NCBI GenBank assembly: GCA_003281335.1
Contig: QCCG01000005.1
Location: 1 to 64,000, forward strand
Length of the DNA stretch: 64,000 nt
Source: Prochlorococcus sp. AG-347-K19
Lineage (GTDB): Bacteria; Cyanobacteriota; Cyanobacteriia; PCC-6307; Cyanobiaceae
Direction of reading: 5' to 3'
Shown: positions 49,195 to 58,947 of the stretch, piece by piece
How the letters are laid out: the number at the start of each line of letters is the position of its first letter
Numbering within the stretch: position 1 is the stretch's first letter
The notes under the pieces: generated by a model
Told to the model about the DNA's origin: nothing
Databases searched by the model: none
Seen by the model: the letters and a program-made list of their open reading frames with translations, nothing else
Program-made: the position numbers and the translations under genes

Positions 49195-49962
49195 TTGAAA
49201 GAATTAATTACGAAAAATTTAGAAGTAAAAGATAAATTCAACTATGAATCCCATAAGATAGTTGATTCATACGAAAATAGTTTTTTATCAAATCCTATAT
49301 CTTTAAGATTGTGGTCTTCTTTCTTTGTAATTTTGCCTATTTTTGTTCAAGCCCCTTGGGTTAGATTAGAACCAATAAGTGCTCTTTGTTTTACTTTTGT
49401 TATTATCTTAGTGGCAATTGTTTTGAACCAGAAAGGATCAAATAAGTGGTTTATAGTCAGTTCATTATTACTTGGTATATCAGGTAGTTGGCTTGGTGGA
49501 TGTTTATTCTGGGGATGGTTAAGCCCATTTCCTATCCTACACATACCTGTTGAAGCTGTAGTTCTCCCATTAGCATTAATTGGATTTGGTACTAATTGGA
49601 AAATAGGTTCAAGCTTTTATATTTCTTCTTTATTTGGAACCGCAGTTACTGACATTACAATATATTTAATCGGAATCATGGATCAATGGAGACAGGTAAT
49701 TACAGCAGATTCTGAAAATGCACCCATGATTCTTCAAAAAACTTCAGAGAGTCTTATTCAAATAAAATCATTATCTATTATCGTTTTTGTTGCTCTTATA
49801 CTTTGGTTTATTTCAAAAGAAATTTTAGATTCTGGCACAATCAATACTACTAATGGTAAAGCACTTTTAGTTTCTGGTTACGTAATTCAAACGACATTAA
49901 TTGTTGATGGTATTTTTATTGTTTTAGCAATCCTACAACCAACTTTTAGTGGATTGGTTTAA
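49195..49962 (+). CDS. DUF3120 domain membrane protein
   Basis: Multi-TM: APWVRLEPISALCFTFVIILVAI, GSWLGGCLFWGWLSPFPILHIPVEAVVLPLAL. Confidence 0.85.
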   Translation: MKELITKNLEVKDKFNYESHKIVDSYENSFLSNPISLRLWSSFFVILPIFVQAPWVRLEPISALCFTFVIILVAIVLNQKGSNKWFIVSSLLLGISGSWLGGCLFWGWLSPFPILHIPVEAVVLPLALIGFGTNWKIGSSFYISSLFGTAVTDITIYLIGIMDQWRQVITADSENAPMILQKTSESLIQIKSLSIIVFVALILWFISKEILDSGTINTTNGKALLVSGYVIQTTLIVDGIFIVLAILQPTFSGLV

Positions 49963-51629
49963 TGTTAAGGCCTCCATTTTCGCAAGAACCGATACCAATA
50001 AATAATTGGGATGTAATAGTTATAGGCGCGGGAGCTGCTGGCCTTATGACTTGTCTTGAATTACCCTCAAATTTAAAAGTGCTTCTTTTAAATAGAAATA
50101 CTAGTAAGGCATCTTCCAGTAGATGGGCTCAAGGCGGAATTGCATCTGTTGTTAGACAAGATGATTCATTTGAACTTCATGCTGAGGATACTTTAAAAGC
50201 AGGTGATGGATTATGTGATTTTCAAGCTGTAGAAATGCTAGTTAAAGAAGCTCCAGGTTGTGTAGAAAGGTTGCAGAATTTAGGGATGATTTTTGATCAA
50301 AGTTCTGATCAACTAGCTACTACCTTGGAAGCAGCCCATTCACGAAGAAGAGTCTTACATGTGAAAGATCGTACTGGGCGAGCATTAGTTGAAGTTCTAG
50401 AAGATCATATTGAGAATCAAAAAAATATTCTTCACTGCAGGGGTGTAAGAGTTACTGAACTTCTCATTGAAAATAAAGAATGTAGAGGAGTTCAGGTTCT
50501 TGATGGAGCAAATTTATATTGGATTAAATCTAGAGCTGTTGTTTTGGCTACAGGTGGGGGTGGGCACTTATTTACAAATACAACAAATCCTGCTCAATCC
50601 TCTGGCGAAGGGATTGCTCTTGCATGGAAAGCAGGAGCTGCTATCCAAGATTTAGAGTTTGTGCAATTCCATCCAACAGCTTTAAAATTTTATGGTGCAC
50701 CTTGCTTCTTAATATCTGAGGCACTAAGAGGAGAAGGAGCGATTTTAGTTGATAAAAATGGTAAAAGTCCAGTTAAAAATCTTGAAAATCGTGATTTAGC
50801 TACTAGAGATCAGGTAAGTAGAGCAATTATGAAAAATATGCATGATAATAATGTAGATCATGTTGGCTTAGATCTTAGGTATATTGACCCAGAAAAAATT
50901 GTAAAGCGCTTCCCCACGATCTTAAGTCGATGTCAGGAATATGGCGTTAACCCTTTAAATGAGGTTATTCCCGTAGCTCCTGCAGCTCATTATTGGATGG
51001 GAGGTGTTAAAACTGATCTAAATGCATCTTCAACAAGAAAAGGATTATATGCCGTTGGAGAAGTTGCTTCTACAGGTGTGCATGGTGCTAATAGACTGGC
51101 AAGTAATTCACTGATGGAGTGTCTTGTTTTCGCAAGAAAAATGTCTTCAATTGTTTTGAATGACCTTTCTAAATTTGAAAAATTTGAAAGATCATTTCAA
51201 GAATTTGATATTGAAGATCCTAAAGAAGATCAAATTTCTACAATTTCTGAAAAAATTGATGAACTAAGAAAACTATGTTGGTTAAATTTAGGTGTATCTC
51301 GAAATAAGGTAAATATGAGTAAATTTTTAAATTACATTCAAAATGATATAGATAAATTAAATAAAAATGATTTACTAAATATTCTTAAAAAAATAAAATT
51401 TGATAGAAAAATAAAACTTAGTGAACGCAACAGAAGAGCATTAAATCTTTTACTTGATTTAAAGAATAGACAAATAACCACAATAACTTTATTGAAAGCT
51501 TGTTTATTTAGAGAAGAAAGTAGGGGAGGGCATTTTAGAAATGATTTCACTGATAAAGATAAAAATTGGGAATGCCATACTAGACAACAGTTAGATCAAA
51601 AAATTCAAAAAAGATTTATTAAAAATTAA
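49962..51629 (+). CDS. nadB: L-aspartate oxidase
   Basis: DVIVIGAGAAGLMTCLEL, SSSRWAQGGIASV, EFVQFHPTAL, RGEGAILVD, HYWMGGVKTD, GANRLASNSLMECLVF. Confidence 0.96.
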   Translation: MLRPPFSQEPIPINNWDVIVIGAGAAGLMTCLELPSNLKVLLLNRNTSKASSSRWAQGGIASVVRQDDSFELHAEDTLKAGDGLCDFQAVEMLVKEAPGCVERLQNLGMIFDQSSDQLATTLEAAHSRRRVLHVKDRTGRALVEVLEDHIENQKNILHCRGVRVTELLIENKECRGVQVLDGANLYWIKSRAVVLATGGGGHLFTNTTNPAQSSGEGIALAWKAGAAIQDLEFVQFHPTALKFYGAPCFLISEALRGEGAILVDKNGKSPVKNLENRDLATRDQVSRAIMKNMHDNNVDHVGLDLRYIDPEKIVKRFPTILSRCQEYGVNPLNEVIPVAPAAHYWMGGVKTDLNASSTRKGLYAVGEVASTGVHGANRLASNSLMECLVFARKMSSIVLNDLSKFEKFERSFQEFDIEDPKEDQISTISEKIDELRKLCWLNLGVSRNKVNMSKFLNYIQNDIDKLNKNDLLNILKKIKFDRKIKLSERNRRALNLLLDLKNRQITTITLLKACLFREESRGGHFRNDFTDKDKNWECHTRQQLDQKIQKRFIKN

Positions 51630-52554
51630 GATCTCCCTGATAGTCGGTTTTTGTTGCTAATTCATTTAAGTTACGAGTACCACTAATAATTTCTCCATTT
51701 ATTTCCCAAGAAGGAAATCCACTGATTCCTTTCGTTTGACATAGCTCATACTCATTATCTTTACCATCTTTAGCACACTCAACTACTTTTAATTCTTTAA
51801 CTGCTTCTATACCAAATAATTGTTTCTGATCGTGGCAATGCGGGCACCAATATGCACTATACATAACAATATTGTTTTCACTTAAAAATTTTGCAAACTT
51901 TACCTTCTGGGGAGAGCTTGAAGTGGTAATTATTGGTGATACATTTTCAGTTGGGTTTGCAACATCAATAGCATTAGAGGGGTCAACGTTTGTTGACCAA
52001 ATTAGGCCCCCCAGTAGAACACTAATGGCTACAATGAAACCTCTAAAAATCATGGGTTCTCTACTTTCGAACTTTGCTCCAATCATAGAAATTATAAAGA
52101 TAGAAAACGATAAAATTGCTGAAAGTATACAAAAAAAGCAATATGCTTGAATCTTAAAAAACATTATATTTATTAATAAAAAGCTAAATGTTGATGACGC
52201 ACAAGAAATTAGAAATATTAACCACCATAAAAACTTATTTAATTTTTCTTTTGGGGAAATTAAATTAAGGGATAGTATTATTGTGATAACTAATATTGAA
52301 AAATATGTTATTAATCCAGCTAATGAGAGAGGAATATTAACTTGATTATTTTCAAATAAAGTACCCCAAGGACTATTTAGAACTGTTTCACAACCATTTT
52401 GTATCCCGGGGCATGAAAGCGAAGTAAATAATCCCCAGTTTTTTAAAGTAATTGAACCTGTGTCAACTATGCCTATAGTGCTAAGAATTGCGATTATGAT
52501 TTTTGGCCATTTCAAATCTTTTTTATTTCTTCTGTTTAAAGTCTTAAGGGCCAT
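51619..52554 (-). CDS. VKOR-thioredoxin fusion protein
   Basis: N-terminal 4-TM VKOR (CPGIQNGCETVLNSPWGTLF; CFFCILSAILS) fused to Trx-like domain (MYSAYWCPHCHDQKQLFG). Confidence 0.92.
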   Translation of the reverse strand: MALKTLNRRNKKDLKWPKIIIAILSTIGIVDTGSITLKNWGLFTSLSCPGIQNGCETVLNSPWGTLFENNQVNIPLSLAGLITYFSILVITIILSLNLISPKEKLNKFLWWLIFLISCASSTFSFLLINIMFFKIQAYCFFCILSAILSFSIFIISMIGAKFESREPMIFRGFIVAISVLLGGLIWSTNVDPSNAIDVANPTENVSPIITTSSSPQKVKFAKFLSENNIVMYSAYWCPHCHDQKQLFGIEAVKELKVVECAKDGKDNEYELCQTKGISGFPSWEINGEIISGTRNLNELATKTDYQGDLNF

Positions 52555-52659
52555 ACAAAATGAAAGTTTGTTATTTGCATTATCTATCCTAATATTATCT
52601 TGGCATGAGAGTTATATACGAAATGCTGTTTAAATCTTTTAATTTTTATTTTTCAATTT

Positions 52660-54024
52660 GTGAAACAAAATAGTCTCAATGTAAAAGAAAAAAAACTATC
52701 TAAGATAGCATTCAGTCATGTTGGTTGCGAGAAAAATCTTGTTGATACTGAACATATGCAAGGTTTATTAGATAGAGAGGGTTATGAAGTTGAAAGCAAT
52801 ATAAATGATGCAAATGTTGTTGTGGTAAATACTTGCAGTTTTATTGAAACAGCTAGAGAAGAATCTATTAGAAAAATTCTAGAATATACAAATCAAGGAA
52901 AGGAAGTAATAGTTGCGGGCTGTATGGCTCAGCATTTTAAAGATGAGCTTTTAAAAGAAATCCCTGAAATAAAAGGATTGGTTGGAACTGGAGATTATCA
53001 AAAGATAGCCAAGGTTTTAGACAGAGTAGAAAAAGGGGAAATCGTTAATGAAGTTTCAAAAATACCTGAATTTATTGCAGATGAGGAAATGCCTCGTTTT
53101 GTAGATAAAAACAAATTTGTTGCTTATCTTCGTATTGCTGAAGGCTGCAACTATAATTGCGCTTTTTGTATTATTCCTAAATTGAGAGGTCCCCAAAGAA
53201 GTAGAACAATAGAATCTATAGTTTCAGAAGCCAAAAGTCTTGTAAAGCAGGGGATACAAGAAATCATATTAATTAGTCAAATAACAACTAATTATGGTCA
53301 AGATATTTATGGAAAACCATCATTAGCCAAACTTTTGAATGAGCTTTCTAAAGTTCCAATTCCTTGGATCAGGATACATTATGCTTATCCAACGGGTTTA
53401 ACTGATGAAGTTATTAGAGCTTTCAAAGATTCAGAGAATATAGTGCCTTACTTTGATTTACCACTTCAGCATAGTCATTCAGATGTATTGAAGAGTATGA
53501 ATAGACCTTGGCAGGCTTCTTTGAATGAATCAATTTTGGAGAAAATTAGAAAAGAAATTCCATCTGCTGTTTTAAGAACTAGTCTCATTGTTGGTTTCCC
53601 AGGAGAAAAAAAAGAACATTTTGAACATCTTCTGGAATTTTTGCATAGGCACAAATTTGATCATGTAGGAGTGTTTATTTTTTCTCCTGAGGACGGAACT
53701 GCAGCTTTTGATTTGCCAAATAGAGTATTCTCAGAGGTTGCAGCGGCAAGAAAAGATAATGTTATTTCAGTTCAACAAAATATCTCTAAAGATAAAAATC
53801 AGTCATATATTGGTTCAAAAATGAAAGTTTTGGTAGAAAAAATATCAGATAATAACGAATTAATAGGTCGGTCATACAATTTCGCTCCTGAAATTGACGG
53901 AAATGTGATTTTATCTAATAATATTAAAAATGATTTGAAAAATTATATTGGTAAATTTGTTGAAGCAAATATTTCTTTTGCGGATGAATATGATTTGTAT
54001 GGAGAGATGATTAAAATTTTGTAG
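52660..54024 (+). CDS. rimO: Ribosomal protein S12 methylthiotransferase RimO
   Basis: [58 protein letters not shown]. Confidence 0.96.
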   Translation: MKQNSLNVKEKKLSKIAFSHVGCEKNLVDTEHMQGLLDREGYEVESNINDANVVVVNTCSFIETAREESIRKILEYTNQGKEVIVAGCMAQHFKDELLKEIPEIKGLVGTGDYQKIAKVLDRVEKGEIVNEVSKIPEFIADEEMPRFVDKNKFVAYLRIAEGCNYNCAFCIIPKLRGPQRSRTIESIVSEAKSLVKQGIQEIILISQITTNYGQDIYGKPSLAKLLNELSKVPIPWIRIHYAYPTGLTDEVIRAFKDSENIVPYFDLPLQHSHSDVLKSMNRPWQASLNESILEKIRKEIPSAVLRTSLIVGFPGEKKEHFEHLLEFLHRHKFDHVGVFIFSPEDGTAAFDLPNRVFSEVAAARKDNVISVQQNISKDKNQSYIGSKMKVLVEKISDNNELIGRSYNFAPEIDGNVILSNNIKNDLKNYIGKFVEANISFADEYDLYGEMIKIL

Positions 54025-54027
54025 TTT

Positions 54028-54120
54028 TTAAATTAATTTAACTGCTCTTAGGAGCTTATCTAATGCGAAAGCAGCTCCAAAACCAAAACCAATAAATGCA
54101 ATATAGAAAATGATGTTCAT
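54028..54120 (-). CDS. Cytochrome b6f PetL-like small subunit (30 aa), not in ORF track
   Basis: MNIIFYIAFIGFGFGAAFALDKLLRAVKLI; single TM, terminal VKLI as in PetL-type subunits. Assignment tentative. Confidence 0.5.
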   Translation of the reverse strand: MNIIFYIAFIGFGFGAAFALDKLLRAVKLI

Positions 54121-54184
54121 TAATTTTTTTATTTTTATTTAATTTAACATCAGATGAAAAAATTAGATTTTTTCGTTTAATTTC

Positions 54185-54571
54185 TTAATCTTGGATATAT
54201 GGTAATTTTTTGTATAAACATTCTTCTGCTTTTTGTAGTTCCCGGCCTAAATATAGAGCATGATCGAATCTGGTTATCAAGTCATTTCTTTCTTCAGTAA
54301 TCAATATTCCAAGTTGTTTCGCACTAATACCTTTAAAAACTTCATTACTAACTCTTTTATTTTGAGAGTCGCATTTAATTGGTTCATTTGTTTCTGGGTC
54401 AAGAGCATAGCCTTCTTCATCGATGTTATTTAAAAAGTGCTCTAAAATTATTTTATTTTCTTCTAAATCTACTTTTATAATAAAATAACCGTTTGGATCT
54501 AAATCTATATATCGGTTGGATAGATTATTGTCAATCTTTATTTTTTCATCCAAACTTTTACTAGAATCCAT
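54185..54571 (-). CDS. DUF4346-like protein
   Basis: YIDLDPNGYFIIKVDLEENKIILEHFLN; AKQLGILITEE..LITRFDHALYLGRELQKAE. Confidence 0.75.
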   Translation of the reverse strand: MDSSKSLDEKIKIDNNLSNRYIDLDPNGYFIIKVDLEENKIILEHFLNNIDEEGYALDPETNEPIKCDSQNKRVSNEVFKGISAKQLGILITEERNDLITRFDHALYLGRELQKAEECLYKKLPYIQD

Positions 54572-54630
54572 CCTTATAAGTTAATAAAAACTATATTACT
54601 AATATAATCTTTGGTAAAGCTAAATAATTT

Positions 54631-55785
54631 TTATTTAAAGGGTATAGATTTATTTTCAATATCAATTTCCATCTTAGTTTGTTTATTAACTTCATTTAGC
54701 CAAGGATGAATTATATTTTCCATATTTTTATCAAACCACTTATGCAAGCTAATGGTGCTTTTCGCAAAAAACCCCCTCCTTCTTTTATGTTTCCCGCCTG
54801 CTCCAGGATCAAACAAATGGATACTATTTTTTATTGCCCATTCAATTGGCTGGTAGTAGCATAATTCAAAATGTAAATTAGATATTTCTTCTTGACTACC
54901 CCAATATCTACCCCATAAGTTGTTTTTATTTTTAACGCACATCGACATAGCAAAAATTTCATTTGAATCATTTTTTGATGCGCTAAAAAGTAAAAGATTT
55001 TTTTTATTATCAAGAATTTTTTCGAAAAATGTAGGAGTTAAATATTTACTTCCCCAGACTCCCCACCTTGAACAATGCTGTTCATAAAAATCATGCATTT
55101 TTTCGAGTATTTCTTTGTTGATATCAATTTCATTAAAAATTTTTATTTTAATATCTTGTTTAGTAATTGATTTCCTCTCTTTTTTTATATTTTTTCTCTG
55201 ATTAGAGTTAAATCTTGAAAGAAAATCATCAAACGTTTTTTCGCCATTACTCCTCCATTCACTGCTGGAATTTATCCATTCATGGTATCCCAAAGATTTA
55301 AGATGATCCCCCCAGCTTTCATCAATATATAAAAAATTACAACTTAAAATTTTGTTTGTAATTGCGAAGCTTTCGATATGGTTTATGAGTAAATTTGTAA
55401 TTTCTTTCTTATCTTCATTTTTTTTATAAAGAAATTGATATCCATTTACAGGACTATAAGGACTCATCCCAATTAATTTAGGATAATAATTTAAATTCAG
55501 CTCTTGAGCCAATCTTGCAAATGATTGATCAAAAATGAATTCTCCATAGCTATGATTTTTTAAAAAAAGTGGAGCAATTCCTAATATTTCTTCATTTTTA
55601 TAAGCAACAAAATATAGAGGTTGCCAACCAGTTTCTCTTGAGACACTTTTTGATATTTCAAGGTTTTTAAGCCAAATCCATTCATAGAATGGATTATTGA
55701 TTTCATTTGTTAATTCATTCCATATCTCCTTGGAGATTTCCTTGATTGACAATTTGACTTCAACTTTATGTATTTTTTGGTTCAT
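54631..55785 (-). CDS. GNAT-like (COG3146/DUF482, FemAB-like) acyltransferase
   Basis: NPFYEWIWLKNLE, FDQSFARLAQEL, YYPKLIGMSPYSPVNGYQFL, FNSNQRKNIKKERKSI, HFELCYYQPIEWAIKNSIHLFDPGAGGKHKRRRGF. Confidence 0.9.
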   Translation of the reverse strand: MNQKIHKVEVKLSIKEISKEIWNELTNEINNPFYEWIWLKNLEISKSVSRETGWQPLYFVAYKNEEILGIAPLFLKNHSYGEFIFDQSFARLAQELNLNYYPKLIGMSPYSPVNGYQFLYKKNEDKKEITNLLINHIESFAITNKILSCNFLYIDESWGDHLKSLGYHEWINSSSEWRSNGEKTFDDFLSRFNSNQRKNIKKERKSITKQDIKIKIFNEIDINKEILEKMHDFYEQHCSRWGVWGSKYLTPTFFEKILDNKKNLLLFSASKNDSNEIFAMSMCVKNKNNLWGRYWGSQEEISNLHFELCYYQPIEWAIKNSIHLFDPGAGGKHKRRRGFFAKSTISLHKWFDKNMENIIHPWLNEVNKQTKMEIDIENKSIPFK

Positions 55786-55802
55786 TTATTATTGAATCTA
55801 TT

Positions 55803-56453
55803 TCAAATTTTTTTGTAATGAATATGGATTTCATTATTCATTAAATTTTTAACTGATTTTATTTCCCATAGTCTTTTGAGATTAAAAATCTCATTTGTTT
55901 TTTCTGGAGGGATCCATGTATATTTACCTCCAATAATTTGTGGAATTATTGTAATTTTTATATCTGTTATTAGATCCTCCTTTATGAATGAATTTATAAG
56001 TTTTGCACCTCCTAAAAGAGCTAGATCATTTATCCCTTGTTTTTTAAGTGAAATTAAAGTTTTACTCCATGAATCTTTGAAAAAGAGTTGTTTCTCGAAG
56101 TCATTATTTGAAGAATTATCAACTTTACTTGAGCTTATTAGCCATCTTCTAATTGGTTGACGAAAGTATTTCCAATTACTGTTAAATTTTTTGCTATTTG
56201 AAGCAACTATAGAAATTGGTTGTTTTTTTGATATTGTTACTTCGTCATTACCATTGAGATTTTTAATTAGGTAAGTTGATTGATGAGCTATTAAAGTACC
56301 TAAACCAAAAATGGTGGCGTCCACTATTGATAAGTGTTGATTTAACATTTTTTTATCTTCTTCGCTTCCAAGATGCGATTCTCCACCTCCAGGAAATGCA
56401 ATTCTCCCATCAAGACTAGATGCTATAACTATTATTACTCTTGGGATACTCAA
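55803..56453 (-). CDS. RibD C-terminal-domain (pyrimidine reductase/DHFR-fold) protein
   Basis: RVIIVIASSLDGRIAFPGGGESHLGSEEDKKMLNQHLSIVDATIFGLGTLIAH; DLALLGGAKLINSFIKEDLITDIKITIIPQIIGG. Confidence 0.88.
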   Translation of the reverse strand: MSIPRVIIVIASSLDGRIAFPGGGESHLGSEEDKKMLNQHLSIVDATIFGLGTLIAHQSTYLIKNLNGNDEVTISKKQPISIVASNSKKFNSNWKYFRQPIRRWLISSSKVDNSSNNDFEKQLFFKDSWSKTLISLKKQGINDLALLGGAKLINSFIKEDLITDIKITIIPQIIGGKYTWIPPEKTNEIFNLKRLWEIKSVKNLMNNEIHIHYKKI

Positions 56454-57376
56454 GTTTGTGAGACTAAACTATTTTCAAATTTCAACTTCAATGAATTGGT
56501 TAACTTTTGATCAACATAAATTTCTGCAGCATTATTTGGGCTCTCTTGGAGTCTTATTTTGTGTAAAGTTGCACCAAGTTCATGTATTGGATTTTTAAGA
56601 ATATCAGAAATATATAAAGCTATATTTTCAGCAGTTGGAACACAATTTTGGAAAAATTCGATGTCTTTATTTAAAAAAGTATGATCTAGTTGTTCAACAA
56701 CCAAATCATTAATTATCTCCTGGAGCGCAGATAAGTCGCAAACCATTCCCGTTCTTTTATCAATGTCTCCTTTTACAGTTATATCGACAAGATAGTTATG
56801 ACCATGTCCATTAACTCTGGCACATTTCCCATAGATTTTTTTATTTTCATCAAAGGAAATCTCTTCTTTTGCAAGTCTATGAGCGGCTGCAAAATGAGTT
56901 TGTACTGTTAAAAATGCTTCCATGTTTTTTCCAAAATAATCTGCCCATAAATTTGGGTTTTCATAAAGCCTTAGACTTGTAAGAGGTAAATCGTCCTTTA
57001 GACGACTCCAAATAGCCTTTACTAATGCTTCAGTTGTTGGAAGTATACCCTCTTGATTATTAACATTAAATTCAGGCCAGACATCATTTAAAAAACGAAA
57101 ATCTAATTGTCCAGTAACCTTATCTTTAATAGAGTGTTTTACATCAGAGAGATTAAGTACCATTCCATCAGAGTCTAGTTCTCCACCCATTGAAACAATA
57201 AGTTCATAATTATGACCATGACCTGGTGCAATACTGCACTTTCCAAAAAGAGATAAATTTTCTTCTGGGCTTTTTTCAGGCAGCCAATAACGGTGACTAG
57301 AACTAAAGCAGGCACGTCGAGTTATGACGCATTCACGTCCTTTTCCATGAGATGGTTTGGATTGTGTAGAAGTCAT
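56450..57376 (-). CDS. Tandem 6-pyruvoyl-tetrahydropterin synthase (PTPS/QueD-like) domain protein
   Basis: Two copies of the PTPS pattern: FSSSHRYW..GKCSIAPGHGHNYEL and HFAAAHRL..GKCARVNGHGHNYLV..LDHTFLN. Confidence 0.93.
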   Translation of the reverse strand: MTSTQSKPSHGKGRECVITRRACFSSSHRYWLPEKSPEENLSLFGKCSIAPGHGHNYELIVSMGGELDSDGMVLNLSDVKHSIKDKVTGQLDFRFLNDVWPEFNVNNQEGILPTTEALVKAIWSRLKDDLPLTSLRLYENPNLWADYFGKNMEAFLTVQTHFAAAHRLAKEEISFDENKKIYGKCARVNGHGHNYLVDITVKGDIDKRTGMVCDLSALQEIINDLVVEQLDHTFLNKDIEFFQNCVPTAENIALYISDILKNPIHELGATLHKIRLQESPNNAAEIYVDQKLTNSLKLKFENSLVSQT

Positions 57377-57426
57377 ACCTGTCTGCGATAATACTATCTT
57401 AAGGTTTTAAATACGCTTTTGTCTTT

Positions 57427-57984
57427 ATGGAACAATCCATTATCGAAAAAACAGTTCATGCTATTAAGGGCAGAAGCATATTTTTAGTAGGAATGATGGG
57501 TTCTGGTAAGTCACAAACTGGTTTAAAGCTGGCTGAATTATTGAAGTATAAATACATTGATTTAGATTCATTAATAGAGAAGTTGGCAAAAAAATCTATC
57601 AATCAAATTTTTAAGGATGAAGGAGAAGATAATTTCCGCGAATTAGAAGCAAACTGCCTTAAAGAAACTATCAAAATTCCTTCATTAGTAATCTCAACTG
57701 GGGGAGGAATAGTTACCAAATCGGAAAACTGGGGAATCTTAAGGCAGGGAATAATTGCTTGGATAGATCTCGACAAAGATATAGCAATTGAAAGATTGAA
57801 AAATGAAATTGAAAATAGGCCACTCCTTCAGGGAAAGAATCTAAATGATTTGTATATGAGCATTTTTCAATCTAGAGAAAATTTGTATTCTCAAGCAGAT
57901 TTAAGAATTCAAGTAAAAAAGGAAAATATTGAAGAAGTCGCTATGAAAATTATTAATGCAATTTATAAAGAAATAATTAGTTAA
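57427..57984 (+). CDS. aroK: Shikimate kinase
   Basis: IFLVGMMGSGKSQTGLKLAELL, YIDLDSLIE, FRELEANCLKE, STGGGIV, RPLLQGKN. Confidence 0.94.
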   Translation: MEQSIIEKTVHAIKGRSIFLVGMMGSGKSQTGLKLAELLKYKYIDLDSLIEKLAKKSINQIFKDEGEDNFRELEANCLKETIKIPSLVISTGGGIVTKSENWGILRQGIIAWIDLDKDIAIERLKNEIENRPLLQGKNLNDLYMSIFQSRENLYSQADLRIQVKKENIEEVAMKIINAIYKEIIS

Positions 57985-58238
57985 TCTGGCTCAATTCTTA
58001 CTGCAAACCATTTGATAACGTATCCTAATTTTATTTCTAATTCATAAGTGCTTTCCAATAATTCTTCAAAAAATTCCTGATCAGGATCTTCTATATTTTG
58101 ATATATTGTTTGTGTTTCTGTCTTACTAAGCCAATTCTTCAACCATAAAATTGCTTCTTGCTTTGATACAATTTTTTCCTTTGAATCTGGCTCTAATAAT
58201 ACATAATGATCTGATGCTCTTATTAGTGGATTTGACAT
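57981..58238 (-). CDS. CRR7-like (chlororespiratory reduction 7) protein
   Basis: HYVLLEPDSKEKIVSKQEAILWLKNWL ... STYELEIKLGYVIKWFAVRIEPD resembles the conserved C-terminal CEL...WYAVRLE of CRR7 proteins. Confidence 0.7.
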   Translation of the reverse strand: MSNPLIRASDHYVLLEPDSKEKIVSKQEAILWLKNWLSKTETQTIYQNIEDPDQEFFEELLESTYELEIKLGYVIKWFAVRIEPD

Positions 58239-58239
58239 A

Positions 58240-58947
58240 ATGAAAATTCTTCTTGGATTAATTCTTTGCTTGGTTTTTCAAGGAATCTTTCTAGAAAGTT
58301 CTTTTGCTCTAGTAGATTCTAACGTACGAGAGTTTTTGGAAAATCGTGTAAATCAATGGCCAGAATTATATTTGCCAAATTTTAAATTATCGGATACTTC
58401 TAAGGATTTAATTTATCCTAAATGGTTCGAGGGTAATTGGCTTGTTACTTCTCAAGATATAGTTAATGATTCAGAAGAGCCAGTTATTTATAAAGTAAAT
58501 TTCTTTAAGAATGATTCAGATTTAATTGTTGGTAATCGTGCAAAAAATTCTGAATCTATTGGAAAGGCAATATTTGGTGAAACCTTAATCAAAGTTGTAA
58601 ATGATCCTCAATCTATTAATAATCAAATTACTTATTTAAAAGATGATTTTTATATTGATTCAAGAATTACAGGGAGAAACCAGATCCAAGATAATGATAT
58701 TTTTTTCGCAGATGAGCTAGTTATACAGACAGCACATAAGCCAAGTGCTTCAAGGATTAATCAGGTAGAGACCATTAGTAAATTTCAAAAATGTTCCGAA
58801 GAAATATTGGAAGTTGATAATTCAATCAAACCATCAATCTGTGGAGTGCAATATGTTGCTTCTTATGGTTCAAAAGTTGGTGATCCTTCTATTCATGCTA
58901 TCAAAACAAATAAATATAAATTGAAGTTTGAATTTATTGAGAGTTAG
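58240..58947 (+). CDS. Exported/lumenal conserved protein (DUF6816-like)
   Basis: Signal peptide MKILLGLILCLVFQGIFLESSFA; YPKWFEGNWLVTSQ lipocalin-like pattern. Confidence 0.7.
   Translation: MKILLGLILCLVFQGIFLESSFALVDSNVREFLENRVNQWPELYLPNFKLSDTSKDLIYPKWFEGNWLVTSQDIVNDSEEPVIYKVNFFKNDSDLIVGNRAKNSESIGKAIFGETLIKVVNDPQSINNQITYLKDDFYIDSRITGRNQIQDNDIFFADELVIQTAHKPSASRINQVETISKFQKCSEEILEVDNSIKPSICGVQYVASYGSKVGDPSIHAIKTNKYKLKFEFIES

Noticed and set aside
49119-49239. Short + ORF MGLLFIKIWHSQFSKTRFRLIKINFFIE..
   Set aside because: Overlaps the DUF3120 start in another frame and has no conserved-looking motif.
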